Part shown: positions 56,819 to 64,000 of the stretch, piece by piece | Layout: each line of letters starts with the position of its first letter | Position numbering within the stretch: the first letter of the stretch is position 1 | Assembly (NCBI RefSeq): GCF_900102965.1 | Contig: NZ_FNGM01000003.1 | Coordinates: 248,001 to 312,000 of the forward strand | Origin: Paenibacillus jilunlii | GTDB taxonomy: Bacteria > Bacillota > Bacilli > Paenibacillales > Paenibacillaceae | Length of the DNA: 64,000 bases | Reading direction: 5' to 3' | Program-made: the position numbers and the translations under genes | Notes under the pieces: generated by a model | The model's input: only the letters and a program-made list of their open reading frames with translations | Told to the model about the DNA's origin: nothing | Databases searched by the model: none

Positions 56819-56855
56819 AGCAATGTTACACTAAGAATCCAAGGAGGGGTTGTGT

Positions 56856-57617
56856 TTGAATATTCAGTCCCCGCTCGCACAAGAGGAATGGGCTGGATTA
56901 AGCCAATATTTCAGCTTGCATAAGCATACCGGACCTTGCAGCGCATATTCTGTAAAAGCTTCAGAGTTAATTGAAGTTCAGGCCTGTTCTGATTACCTGG
57001 ACCGGTTGAGCGTACTTCTGGATTCCCCCTCGAGAGGAGTTACAGCTTCACAATTTATAAAAAGGTACGCCTTCTTAACCGCTGTCCCTCTATTGTACGC
57101 CATGACAGTGTACAATAAGGGGCTGGACTTTTCGGCCGGAAACTGCTGGCTTGCCTCACCGCCGGGTTACTCCTGGCTGGAATATGTCAGTCTGGCCGAA
57201 GCAAATGCCGCTATGCCTGAAACTGGCGAACGGCAGGGTTGGCGCGATATGTTGCTTCAGGCGCTTTTTGCCGGGAATTTGGGCCGGCTAATCCAAGTGA
57301 TGTCCGGAGTGGCGCATGTGCCGAAAGCAATATTGTGGGAAAATGTGGCAGTGCGCGTATTCTCGCTCTACGAGAAAAGAATCGGCCTGTCAGTGGACCC
57401 GCAGGAGAAGGCCCGGGGACAGGCAGACTTCCAGTACTTGATTGAGCAGGCTCCAGGCGCCCTATTCGGAGAAAAACACAATCCGTTGCGCCGTTTCTAC
57501 AGCCGTCCGGCCAGCTCACCGGTCACTGGTTCTCCCTTGCGGGTCCGCAAAACCTGCTGCTTCTACTATGAAGTCGCGGGCAGCGCGGATTACTGCTCCA
57601 ACTGTCCGAAGAAGTGA
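56856..57617 (+). CDS. FhuF-like siderophore-iron reductase (2Fe-2S)
   Basis: The protein has about 253 residues. Its C-terminus has the cysteine pattern of FhuF-type ferric reductases, CC-x11-CxxC (TCCFYYEVAG, DYCSNCPKK); I count 11 residues between the pairs, against about ten remembered for FhuF. The body is helical. It would reduce Fe(III) from the imported siderophore in the cytoplasm. TTG at 56856 is eight bases from AGGAGG; a TTG at 56850 abuts that site. It follows the binding protein within 40 bases, probably in the same transcript. Confidence 0.85.
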   Translation: MNIQSPLAQEEWAGLSQYFSLHKHTGPCSAYSVKASELIEVQACSDYLDRLSVLLDSPSRGVTASQFIKRYAFLTAVPLLYAMTVYNKGLDFSAGNCWLASPPGYSWLEYVSLAEANAAMPETGERQGWRDMLLQALFAGNLGRLIQVMSGVAHVPKAILWENVAVRVFSLYEKRIGLSVDPQEKARGQADFQYLIEQAPGALFGEKHNPLRRFYSRPASSPVTGSPLRVRKTCCFYYEVAGSADYCSNCPKK

Positions 57618-57668
57618 ACCTAGGCGATCCCGGAATAAGTACTCCTTGAACGGTATCCCTTCATACTT

Positions 57669-57698
57669 GCGCCGCCCCGATTCTCTGGGCGGCGCTTT
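57669..57698. terminator. Perfect nine-base terminator hairpin between convergent genes
   Basis: GCGCCGCCC (57669-57677) pairs with GGGCGGCGC (57687-57695), followed by TTTGTTT. It separates the iron module from the biosynthetic-looking cluster. Confidence 0.85.
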
Positions 57699-57735
57699 GT
57701 TTGCTAGGCGTAAGCCCGGTGAGTACGTGAGGAGA

Positions 57736-58722
57736 TTATCGAACAGATTCAATCCGAACCGCCAGTTGTGCCAATTCCTCCAGGAGCTGTTCTTCGAGGC
57801 TGATTATTTCATGCATTTTTTTATGAATCTTCCGCCGTTGAGATAGCTTGTTGCCTGAACACATCACTTTGATCATGAATTGATTTATAAGATTCCACTG
57901 CTCTCCTGAATGCTGATAGCCCTCAGCAGCTTGAGAGAGTGCGGTCAGGCCGGCCTCACGGTTAAGCAGACGCAGGAACAGGCTGAACCGGATCCGGTGG
58001 ATTGGCAGGGTGTTGGCTGCCAGCATGAAGTTAGAGCTGTATTCAGCAGGACAATCGGCGGTGATCCCCGTATTCAGATAGGTGTCGGCATAGGCTCTGA
58101 GGTGAGCGGCAACCTGGCCCGGCTGAACCTGATTGAAAGGGGTGCTCAGCATTCCTTGAAGCGTAGTCTGCCAATCTGTGTATGAACGCGAAGAATCGCA
58201 AAGCTCAAATAATGCATAGAAATGGCAGGCTTGCTGAAAGACATCGAAATCCACAGCTTCAAGCTTTTTGCCATAGTAGGCATCCGTTAAATAGATGATG
58301 TGGCTTGTACGGTCCAGTCCAACGGCGAGACAGGCATGGCTGGTATGCAGCTTGCGGAAGGCCAGACACCAGGGGCAGTCATAGGAATCGAATCCGACCA
58401 GGACCGGCATTCCTGAAGACAACCGGCTCTCCAGCATGTCGAGCATGAAGTTCTTATCCATTTCTGGCTCCTTCCGTTCAATATAAGTGAACATAAGGCC
58501 ATGGTACGCAGACAGAGATTCTGTACTGATCCGCGGCAGGGCTAACCGCTCAATCAACGGCTGATCCGGGAACTGCTGTTCTTCAAAGGACACCTGCCAG
58601 GCATTTCCGTACATGCACTTGCTGTCCTTTCCCTGCCATTGCGCCACAGAATGAATGCAGTCATCGATGCAGCTGCGGAGTGTGGGGTAGGGGGTGCTCT
58701 TAACGGGAACAATGTTCAGCAA
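57736..58722 (-). CDS. BtrH-like protein (butirosin H N-terminal-type domain)
   Basis: A 328-residue cytoplasmic protein. Residues 1-150 contain SCIDDCIHSVAQW, CMYGNAWQVSF, GMPVLVGFDSYDCPW and HTSHACLAVGLD, which resemble the BtrH N-terminal (papain-like) fold found in biosynthetic clusters. In butirosin synthesis BtrH moves an amino-acyl group from a carrier protein to the sugar core. The C-terminal half is helical and unassigned. The start is TTG at 58722, ten bases after AAAGGAG. It overlaps the AraC gene by 23 bases. It could be a transferase or a peptidase; I infer acyl transfer from the ACP nearby. Confidence 0.65.
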   Translation of the reverse strand: MLNIVPVKSTPYPTLRSCIDDCIHSVAQWQGKDSKCMYGNAWQVSFEEQQFPDQPLIERLALPRISTESLSAYHGLMFTYIERKEPEMDKNFMLDMLESRLSSGMPVLVGFDSYDCPWCLAFRKLHTSHACLAVGLDRTSHIIYLTDAYYGKKLEAVDFDVFQQACHFYALFELCDSSRSYTDWQTTLQGMLSTPFNQVQPGQVAAHLRAYADTYLNTGITADCPAEYSSNFMLAANTLPIHRIRFSLFLRLLNREAGLTALSQAAEGYQHSGEQWNLINQFMIKVMCSGNKLSQRRKIHKKMHEIISLEEQLLEELAQLAVRIESVR

Positions 58723-59620
58723 TGTTCATCATCTCCTTTGCCGACAAAAAATGACTGCGAAACCGGTTTCGATAACAAGCAGGAGTCATCCCGCTGTATT
58801 CGCGGAACAGCCGGTAGAAATATTTCATGTCGTAAATTCCGACCTCCAGCGCAATAGCCTGTATCCCAAGCTTCGTGAACATCAGCAGCATGCAGCTGTA
58901 TTTCATGCGGATTTCCTGGAGCATCTGGATGTAGGATCTGCCGGTCTTTATTTTGAATAACCGCTGAAACTGGCGGGAGCTCATCGCAATCTGCCGGCTA
59001 ATCTCCTTCAGTGTGATTTTCTCGCTGAAATTACTGATCATATACAGAATGACGTCATGCAGCGGATCTTCGTCAATCTCGGGCTGCTGAGTGAAGGGGA
59101 CGGCTGCAGCAGGCAGTATGAGGTTCGCCAGCTTGAACAGCAGCGGGTACAGCTGCTGTTGATCCTCAGCGGAACCATTGTTATGAATCCCCTGCATTCG
59201 GCGGAGTAAAAAGGAAAGCTCCACATTATTATCCCTGTATCCGAACCATTGCTTCAATTCCAGAAGCTTCAGCAATGGAAACATGTCCTCTTCAGAGAAT
59301 TGTCCTGACAGTTCGCTGGGAATCCTGCTAAGCTCAGGCCTGAGCATACAATTGAGAATGATGAGCGGCTGGGAACCGGTCAGGTCCTGCGGGTGAAAGA
59401 CATGGGACACCCCAGGCGGTATAACTAGCAAATCCCCTTGAACAACCTGCATTTTATCCTCAGCTGCCAGATGAATTCCTTCCCCCTGAACCACATAAGC
59501 GAGCTCCAAAAAATCATGCTGATGACGTACGGAAGTGACCGTTTCCTGAGTCAGGAGCATTTGAACCGGTGAACAGGAGTCAAATAGATATTCCCCAGTA
59601 AATACCGGAAAAACTTCCAT
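58700..59620 (-). CDS. AraC-family regulator with cupin sensor domain
   Basis: The 306-residue regulator has an N-terminal cupin-like domain (residues 35-110; RHQHDFLELAYVVQGEG, GDLLVIPPGVSHVF) and two helix-turn-helix motifs in the last 100 (EISRQIAMSSRQFQRLF, EVGIYDMKYFYRLFREY). The start at 59620 follows GGAGG at eight bases; the frame is open to 59701 without support. It is divergent from the acyl carrier protein gene and co-directional with the BtrH-like gene, so it probably controls the whole cluster. Confidence 0.9.
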   Translation of the reverse strand: MEVFPVFTGEYLFDSCSPVQMLLTQETVTSVRHQHDFLELAYVVQGEGIHLAAEDKMQVVQGDLLVIPPGVSHVFHPQDLTGSQPLIILNCMLRPELSRIPSELSGQFSEEDMFPLLKLLELKQWFGYRDNNVELSFLLRRMQGIHNNGSAEDQQQLYPLLFKLANLILPAAAVPFTQQPEIDEDPLHDVILYMISNFSEKITLKEISRQIAMSSRQFQRLFKIKTGRSYIQMLQEIRMKYSCMLLMFTKLGIQAIALEVGIYDMKYFYRLFREYSGMTPACYRNRFRSHFLSAKEMMNIAEHCSR

Positions 59621-59776
59621 AGACAAGCCTCCGTTTCCTACTTCCTTAGGATATAGACCTGGAATCCACCCTAGTATAGCTGAATATTTTGGCGCATTCA
59701 ACCATATATTAACATCTGGTTTTTTGGTATATTCATTTCATTCATTCCTAATATGCACACTGAAAGGGGTATACAC

Positions 59777-60019
59777 ATGCAGCAGAAGGTCATTGAGATT
59801 ATCGCTGAAATCAAGGAGGAGCCGGGCCTGCTTCAGACGCTGAACGGGGCTTCCGATCTGACTCTGGATGCCGCACTCGATTCGCTGCAAATCATCAACT
59901 TTATTCTGAGAATCGAAGACGAATTCGATATCGAAGTAGATTTCGATACCTTTGATCTGGAACATTTGAAATCGGTAGACCGTTTCTCCGCTTATGTTGC
60001 CGGGCTTACCGTGCGATGA
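59777..60019 (+). CDS. Stand-alone acyl carrier protein
   Basis: The 80-residue protein has the phosphopantetheine site at Ser36 in LDSLQIINF and acidic helices (EDEFDIEVDFDTFD) typical of carrier proteins. Such small stand-alone ACPs carry amino acids or short acids in natural product pathways. ATG at 59777 follows AAAGGGG at seven bases; the ATG at 59753 lacks a site. Its stop overlaps the ATP-grasp gene start (ATGA), so the pair is translationally coupled, as with BtrI/BtrJ in butirosin. Confidence 0.9.
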   Translation: MQQKVIEIIAEIKEEPGLLQTLNGASDLTLDAALDSLQIINFILRIEDEFDIEVDFDTFDLEHLKSVDRFSAYVAGLTVR

Positions 60020-61356
60020 GGAAGGCTGTGCACTGCGGCAGCTTGGAGTCGGAACGGTACTGGCGGGAGGAAGACCTGGCCGCTCTGCCGTCCATTCCTG
60101 ATGCGAGGGCGCTGGCTATCGTTCAGGCGATGGATGAAATGCTGTTTGTCTTTTGCAGGAGCGGGGATATTCTATTAACCCGTCATGGCATGGACCAAGC
60201 TCAATATGACTATCTGCAATCTCTCAAATATTCATTCAAGACGAATATGAATCCGTTAATATTAGGAGCCCAAGAACCGGACACAGACCAGAACGCACTG
60301 AATGTGTTTGAATTGCTGGGCAGGCTAGGCCCCGGGCAGGAGCCGGATAGGTTAATACCGGAAGGATCGCTGCTTGAACCTTTTGCCGTGCTTCCCGGGA
60401 CGGAGGAGGCGGTTAGGCGCTATAAGCTTCTGCCCGGACTCCCGGATGAACAGACCGTGCGCACAGTGAACACCAAAACCTACTCTGCTGCTATGCGGGA
60501 TAGGCTGTCGCTGCCGAATATCGCCCGGATCGTTCACAGTGTGGAGGAGCTGCTGCAATCAGGACAGGAGCTGCTGGAGAAGGGGTCTTTTCTGATCAAG
60601 GATGAGTACGGTGTATCCGGCAAAGGAAATCAGCTCGTGGACTCTGACCGCATGCTGCGCAGAATTGCCGGGTATCTGGAGTCCAGCCGGAACAAGGATA
60701 AAAGAATCCGCTTTGTGCTTGAGCCCCTGTTGAACCGGGAGACAGACTTTTCCTGTCAGTTTCACATCGATGCTGAAGGCCAGATCTCGATATTGTCTGT
60801 TCAGCAGCTGGTCAATCATGGCTTTGCCTTCGGTGAGTCCCATTCCCCGGAGCCGACGCTGCTCGAAACGCTGAACCGGGAAGGCTATTGGGAAATCATG
60901 CACAATATTGGACGGGAGCTGTATGCAGACGGTTATCATGGCGATGTATGCGTGGATTCCATGCTGTTGCGTGACGGGAGTCTCGCACCTCTGGTAGAGA
61001 TCAATGCCCGCAAGTCGATGAGTTTGATTAAGCATAATATAGACCGCCATCTCAAGCATGAGGGGATGCACACCTGTCTAATACAGGTACCGCTCGCAAC
61101 CATGGGAGAGGTTTGTTATGGAGAGCTGCTGCAGCGGTTGGAGGAGGCTGGCATATTATTTTCGCCGGCAGAGGGAGAAGGCGTGATTCCTTTGTCTTCA
61201 GGTACACTCCAGCCTCAGGTCCCGTCACGTTCCGCGGGTTCTGCCAAGGGTAAGCTGTATGCCTCACTCGCCTACCGGAATGAAGACCGCAAAAACAGAC
61301 TCACAGGCAAGCTGGAAGAATCGCTTTTGCGCAATGGCTATACTATACTGCGTTAA
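60016..61356 (+). CDS. ATP-grasp ligase, probable ACP-loading enzyme
   Basis: A 446-residue protein. The central part has ATP-grasp features: the lysine and Gly-rich loop in FLIKDEYGVSGKG (about residues 190-203), RFVLEPLLNRETDFS, and the metal-binding motif LVEINARKS (about 328-337). The N-terminal 180 residues would be the pre-ATP-grasp part. Such enzymes activate a carboxylate as acyl-phosphate and join it to an amine or thiol. Its coupling to the ACP gene suggests it loads the carrier, as BtrJ does with glutamate. The substrate is unknown. Confidence 0.85.
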   Translation: MRKAVHCGSLESERYWREEDLAALPSIPDARALAIVQAMDEMLFVFCRSGDILLTRHGMDQAQYDYLQSLKYSFKTNMNPLILGAQEPDTDQNALNVFELLGRLGPGQEPDRLIPEGSLLEPFAVLPGTEEAVRRYKLLPGLPDEQTVRTVNTKTYSAAMRDRLSLPNIARIVHSVEELLQSGQELLEKGSFLIKDEYGVSGKGNQLVDSDRMLRRIAGYLESSRNKDKRIRFVLEPLLNRETDFSCQFHIDAEGQISILSVQQLVNHGFAFGESHSPEPTLLETLNREGYWEIMHNIGRELYADGYHGDVCVDSMLLRDGSLAPLVEINARKSMSLIKHNIDRHLKHEGMHTCLIQVPLATMGEVCYGELLQRLEEAGILFSPAEGEGVIPLSSGTLQPQVPSRSAGSAKGKLYASLAYRNEDRKNRLTGKLEESLLRNGYTILR

Positions 61357-61360
61357 CAAG

Positions 61361-61450
61361 TGGAAACGGCTGCGCCGTCCTTAGAGAAGCTTATCCTTCC
61401 GAAGCAGCGATACTACGTATCGCTTTCAGGTACTCGTTTCAGCGGGAAAT
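61361..61450. repeat. Structured, probably dispersed repeat element
   Basis: The 90 bases between the ATP-grasp and glycosyltransferase genes hold nested inverted repeats. GAAACG (61363-61368) pairs with CGTTTC (61435-61440). Inside lie ACGGC-tgc-GCCGT (61366-61378) and the eight-base stem AGCGATAC/GTATCGCT (61406-61424) with a three-base loop. There is no T-run. I recall similar elements scattered in Paenibacillus genomes, but cannot check. It does not code. Confidence 0.55.
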
Positions 61451-61504
61451 AGAAGGAATTTATAGCGCGAAGAATATAAATTATATTTTGAAAGGAACCC
61501 TCCA

Positions 61505-62626
61505 ATGAACAACACCGTGACTGTTCTATGTTCTGGTTTTGGTCTGGGCTTCTATGTGCCCGGCCTGCTGATTGCGCGGAGACTCAAGGCACTTGGCATC
61601 AAGGCGGAGATTGAGGTTTTTGAAACATTAATGTCTGACAGCAAAAAAAAGCTGACGGACGACAGCCGCAAAGCGTACCAGAAGAATTTTGCGGTAGCAC
61701 TGACCTCTCAGAAAATACCGGCGGATATCCGGAGCAGCCTTGATTCATCAGCCGTTGAAGGGTTATTCCAGCAATGGCGGCAGGAAGAAAGACAGCACTT
61801 CATAGTATTATCCGGGCACTGGGTACATGTGATGGACAGATACCGTGAAACTGCCGGTTTGCCTATGTATGCCGACTTGCTATATATTGATGCCGATCTT
61901 TCACCGTCCTGGAAGAATCTCCGCAGGCTGAATCCCGGTTATGCGGAAGGTTACCATGAAGTAAGCATGTATGATCCCGAGAAGCGGGAGATACTCTGCA
62001 GCATAGATGCCGGCCCCCTGGAAGCGCTGCCCGCTACGGCAAGAAACGGGAGATTGGTTGTTCATGGCGGCGGCTGGGGAATTGGAACCTTCCGCGAGAA
62101 GTTCGATGCCCTGGAGTCGGCAGGGTATGAGCTGGATATCGCCGCCTACAGTACTGAGGAGATTGGAGAGGCAATCCACGGAAGACGTTATTATATGAAC
62201 GACCCGGAGTGGCCGACCTGGCTCCGCGACAGCAGCGGGCAGTATACCTTCCCGCCTTTTGCAGAGGTAACCGGCAACCAGGCCAACCACTTTCCGCCCT
62301 GCCGCCACTATCAGGAGGGGATGTATGGTGTCATCCGGCAGGCATCTGCTGTAATCAGCAAACCGGGAGGAGGGGCCTTGATTGATTCATTGGCCTCAGG
62401 CACTCCGCTGGTGCTGCTGGACCCTTTTGGCCCGCATGAGAAGATCAACAGCGATCTGTGGGTAGAGCTTGGTTACGGCATTCGTTACGGGGAGTGGGCC
62501 GGGACAGGCTTTGACCGGGAGGAATTGCTTAAGCTGTCGGACAACCTCCAGGCAGCCAGAGGCCGATATCCAGATTATGCCGCAAGTTATGCGGAACAAT
62601 TATCCGCAGCAGAAGGGAGAAGCTAA
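61505..62626 (+). CDS. GT-B fold glycosyltransferase (UGT/MurG-like)
   Basis: A 373-residue protein with the two-lobe layout of UDP-sugar glycosyltransferases. It starts VLCSGFGLGFYVPGLLIA, and the donor-binding lobe has VVHGGGWG and SKPGGGALIDSLASGTPLVL with PFGPHEKINSD near residues 285-325. It probably moves a sugar onto a small molecule in the cluster. ATG follows AAAGGAAC. It is separated from the ATP-grasp gene by the structured repeat, and its stop overlaps the next gene's start (TAATG). The family is fairly clear; donor and acceptor are unknown. Confidence 0.85.
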   Translation: MNNTVTVLCSGFGLGFYVPGLLIARRLKALGIKAEIEVFETLMSDSKKKLTDDSRKAYQKNFAVALTSQKIPADIRSSLDSSAVEGLFQQWRQEERQHFIVLSGHWVHVMDRYRETAGLPMYADLLYIDADLSPSWKNLRRLNPGYAEGYHEVSMYDPEKREILCSIDAGPLEALPATARNGRLVVHGGGWGIGTFREKFDALESAGYELDIAAYSTEEIGEAIHGRRYYMNDPEWPTWLRDSSGQYTFPPFAEVTGNQANHFPPCRHYQEGMYGVIRQASAVISKPGGGALIDSLASGTPLVLLDPFGPHEKINSDLWVELGYGIRYGEWAGTGFDREELLKLSDNLQAARGRYPDYAASYAEQLSAAEGRS

Positions 62627-63819
62627 TGCAGCCTACCAGCAGAGTGAACCTGGATGCCAAATCCTTTGAGGCTTTGAAACGCACGATCAAGAATGTCGTC
62701 ATTCCGCACAGAGAACGTAAGCGTGATCCCGGTTTCAAAACCGTTATGCCGGAGATAATGTCACTTAAGCTGACCAACCGCTGTAATCTCCGCTGCAAGC
62801 ATTGCTACCAATGGAATGAATCCGGCTATCATCATGATATGGACACCGCCGAGCAGAATCTGGATATGGATTTGGAGATGATCCGCAAGCTTTTGCAGGA
62901 AACGGATGAAGCACAGTCCCGTCTGTATTTATGGGGAGGCGAGCCGCTGTTTCACCGGGATACGAAGCAAATTTTGGAGCTTCTGAAAGAGCATCCCCGC
63001 GATACGACGATCTGCACTAATGCTTATCTGATTCATAAGTATGAAGAAGAGCTGTGTGCAATCTCGGACAATCTGGAGCTGCTGATTCCGATAGAGGGGT
63101 TCGAGGAGGAGCATGATTTTCTGCGCGGCAAAGGATCGTTTCACAAAGTGATCGAGAACGTGGAACGGCTGCTTGAACTGCGCAAGCAAGGCCGCTTCCG
63201 CGGCCGGATCTCTGTGCATAATGTGATTAATGATAATATGATCGGCAGATTGTATGAGCTGGTGGAATTTTTTGAGCAAAAGGGTGTCGATCTGGTGCTG
63301 CTCTGCTTCCCCTGGTATATTTCTGCAGAAACCAGCCTGGAAATGGACCGCTTTTACGATGAACACTTCCAGTGGCTGGCGGAGCTTGCGCCGGATCACC
63401 GGAGCAGCTGGCATGCCTTCAAATACCATATTAAGCCCGGCAATGTCACAAGGCTAACCGAAGACCTGAAACGGATCAACAGCAACACTTGGCAAAATAC
63501 AAGAATCCGTTACCAGCCGGGGCTCGACTTTGATGAAATCGAAGATTTTGTGGCCGGCAGGCCGATGGCGTCCCGCAGTACGTCGAAATGTCTGGCGCTC
63601 AGCACCAGGGTTGATATTGCCCCGAACGGCATGGTGAGTGCATGCAAATTTTTTGGCGAGCTGGCCATTGGCAACGTGAATGAGTTGTCCCTGACGGAAA
63701 TATGGAACTCGGACCGCTACGACCGGCTGCGGCGGATTCTGGATGAAGGCTTGTCGCCAGCTTGTTCCAAATGCAATGTGCTGTACCTGAATACCTATGC
63801 TGCGCTGACACATGTATGA
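62626..63819 (+). CDS. Radical SAM enzyme with SPASM-type C-terminus
   Basis: A 397-residue enzyme. Cys53, Cys57 and Cys60 form the CxxxCxxC cluster site (NRCNLRCKHCYQW). LYLWGGEPLFHRD gives the SAM-binding GGE-type motif. The C-terminal 80 residues hold further cysteines (KCLALST, VSACKFFGE, PACSKCNV), a SPASM-like auxiliary cluster region. Such enzymes oxidise sugars (BtrN) or modify peptides. No small precursor peptide gene is visible next to it, which favours a sugar or small-molecule substrate. It overlaps both neighbours. Confidence 0.93.
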   Translation: MQPTSRVNLDAKSFEALKRTIKNVVIPHRERKRDPGFKTVMPEIMSLKLTNRCNLRCKHCYQWNESGYHHDMDTAEQNLDMDLEMIRKLLQETDEAQSRLYLWGGEPLFHRDTKQILELLKEHPRDTTICTNAYLIHKYEEELCAISDNLELLIPIEGFEEEHDFLRGKGSFHKVIENVERLLELRKQGRFRGRISVHNVINDNMIGRLYELVEFFEQKGVDLVLLCFPWYISAETSLEMDRFYDEHFQWLAELAPDHRSSWHAFKYHIKPGNVTRLTEDLKRINSNTWQNTRIRYQPGLDFDEIEDFVAGRPMASRSTSKCLALSTRVDIAPNGMVSACKFFGELAIGNVNELSLTEIWNSDRYDRLRRILDEGLSPACSKCNVLYLNTYAALTHV

Positions 63820-64000
63820 AGAGTGAATGTGGACCAACTGCCTATCGGCTGGGTATCCTGGGCTCCTCGAACATCGCTGCGCCAGCTATACTGGAGCCTG
63901 CACGGTATGTTCGGACTGTCAGTGTAGCCGCAATCGCAAACCGGACATTTGAAAAAGCGGCAAAAATGGCGGAAGCTTACCAGATTCCTTATGTAGCGGG
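63816..64000 (+). CDS. Gfo/Idh/MocA-family oxidoreductase, N-terminal part
   Basis: The gene overlaps the radical SAM stop (ATGA) and runs off the window end; 61 residues are visible. They show the start of a Rossmann fold (YRLGILGSSNIAAPAIL, VSVAAIANRTFEKAAKMA), typical of NAD(P)-dependent sugar dehydrogenases of this family. It would oxidise or reduce a sugar ring in the same pathway. The rest lies outside the window. Confidence 0.85.
   Translation, partial: MKSECGPTAYRLGILGSSNIAAPAILEPARYVRTVSVAAIANRTFEKAAKMAEAYQIPYVA

Noticed and set aside
62626..63819. Ribosomally made peptide (RiPP) cluster around the radical SAM enzyme
   Set aside because: No small precursor peptide frame with a ribosome site is visible nearby, and the neighbours point to sugar and ACP chemistry instead.

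Overview
The window looks like chromosomal DNA of a Paenibacillus-type spore former. The pointers are moderate GC with strong AGGAGG-type ribosome sites, frequent GTG/TTG starts, sugar ABC importers without their own ATPase, YesM/YesN-type two-component systems, two gerABC-type germination operons, and large secreted multidomain glycosidases. The species cannot be named from sequence alone.

Layout. 0-5.3 kb: end of a sugar-binding protein, two sugar permeases and a YesM/YesN-like sensor-regulator pair. 5.3-6.8 kb: small proteins and a GrpB-family gene. 7.2-10.5 kb: a vanR-vanS-vanY-vanZ-like group that lacks vanH/A/X. 10.5-13.8 kb: a decayed chimeric oxidoreductase remnant, an Old Yellow Enzyme of the dienoyl-CoA reductase type, and an SDR. 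13.9-20.2 kb: an FGGY kinase, a frameshifted conserved gene, and a LacZ/AraC divergent pair. 20.2-26.3 kb: mixed small genes including a TetR/SMR efflux pair and a GntR/LacI-type regulator. 26.4-31.2 kb: a phosphodiester-glycosidase-like protein, then a two-component system next to a secreted GH8 enzyme.

31.3-41.8 kb is an alpha-mannan utilisation operon: GH125, ABC importer (binding protein plus two permeases), two GH76 enzymes without signal peptides, a secreted GH27 with lectin-like modules, and a secreted GH76. It has a near-consensus promoter overlapped by a CcpA cre site. 41.9-53.7 kb holds two complete germinant receptor operons flanking a 1156-residue secreted GH87-type alpha-1,3-glucanase. 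The GH8, GH76, GH125, GH27 and GH87 enzymes together suggest attack on fungal cell walls: secreted enzymes cut the polymer, the importer takes up oligosaccharides, and the cytoplasmic GH76/GH125 enzymes finish them.

53.7-57.7 kb is a Fur-box-controlled siderophore module: a Btr-like AraC/binding-protein fusion, a siderophore-binding lipoprotein and an FhuF-like Fe-S reductase. 57.7-64 kb is the start of what looks like an undescribed biosynthetic cluster: AraC regulator, BtrH-like protein, stand-alone acyl carrier protein, ATP-grasp ligase, glycosyltransferase, radical SAM/SPASM enzyme and a Gfo/Idh/MocA oxidoreductase cut by the window end. Its toolkit resembles butirosin side-chain chemistry (BtrI/BtrJ/BtrH) plus sugar chemistry, and it is the best candidate for a new system here. 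No rRNA, tRNA, CRISPR array or intact insertion sequence was seen.
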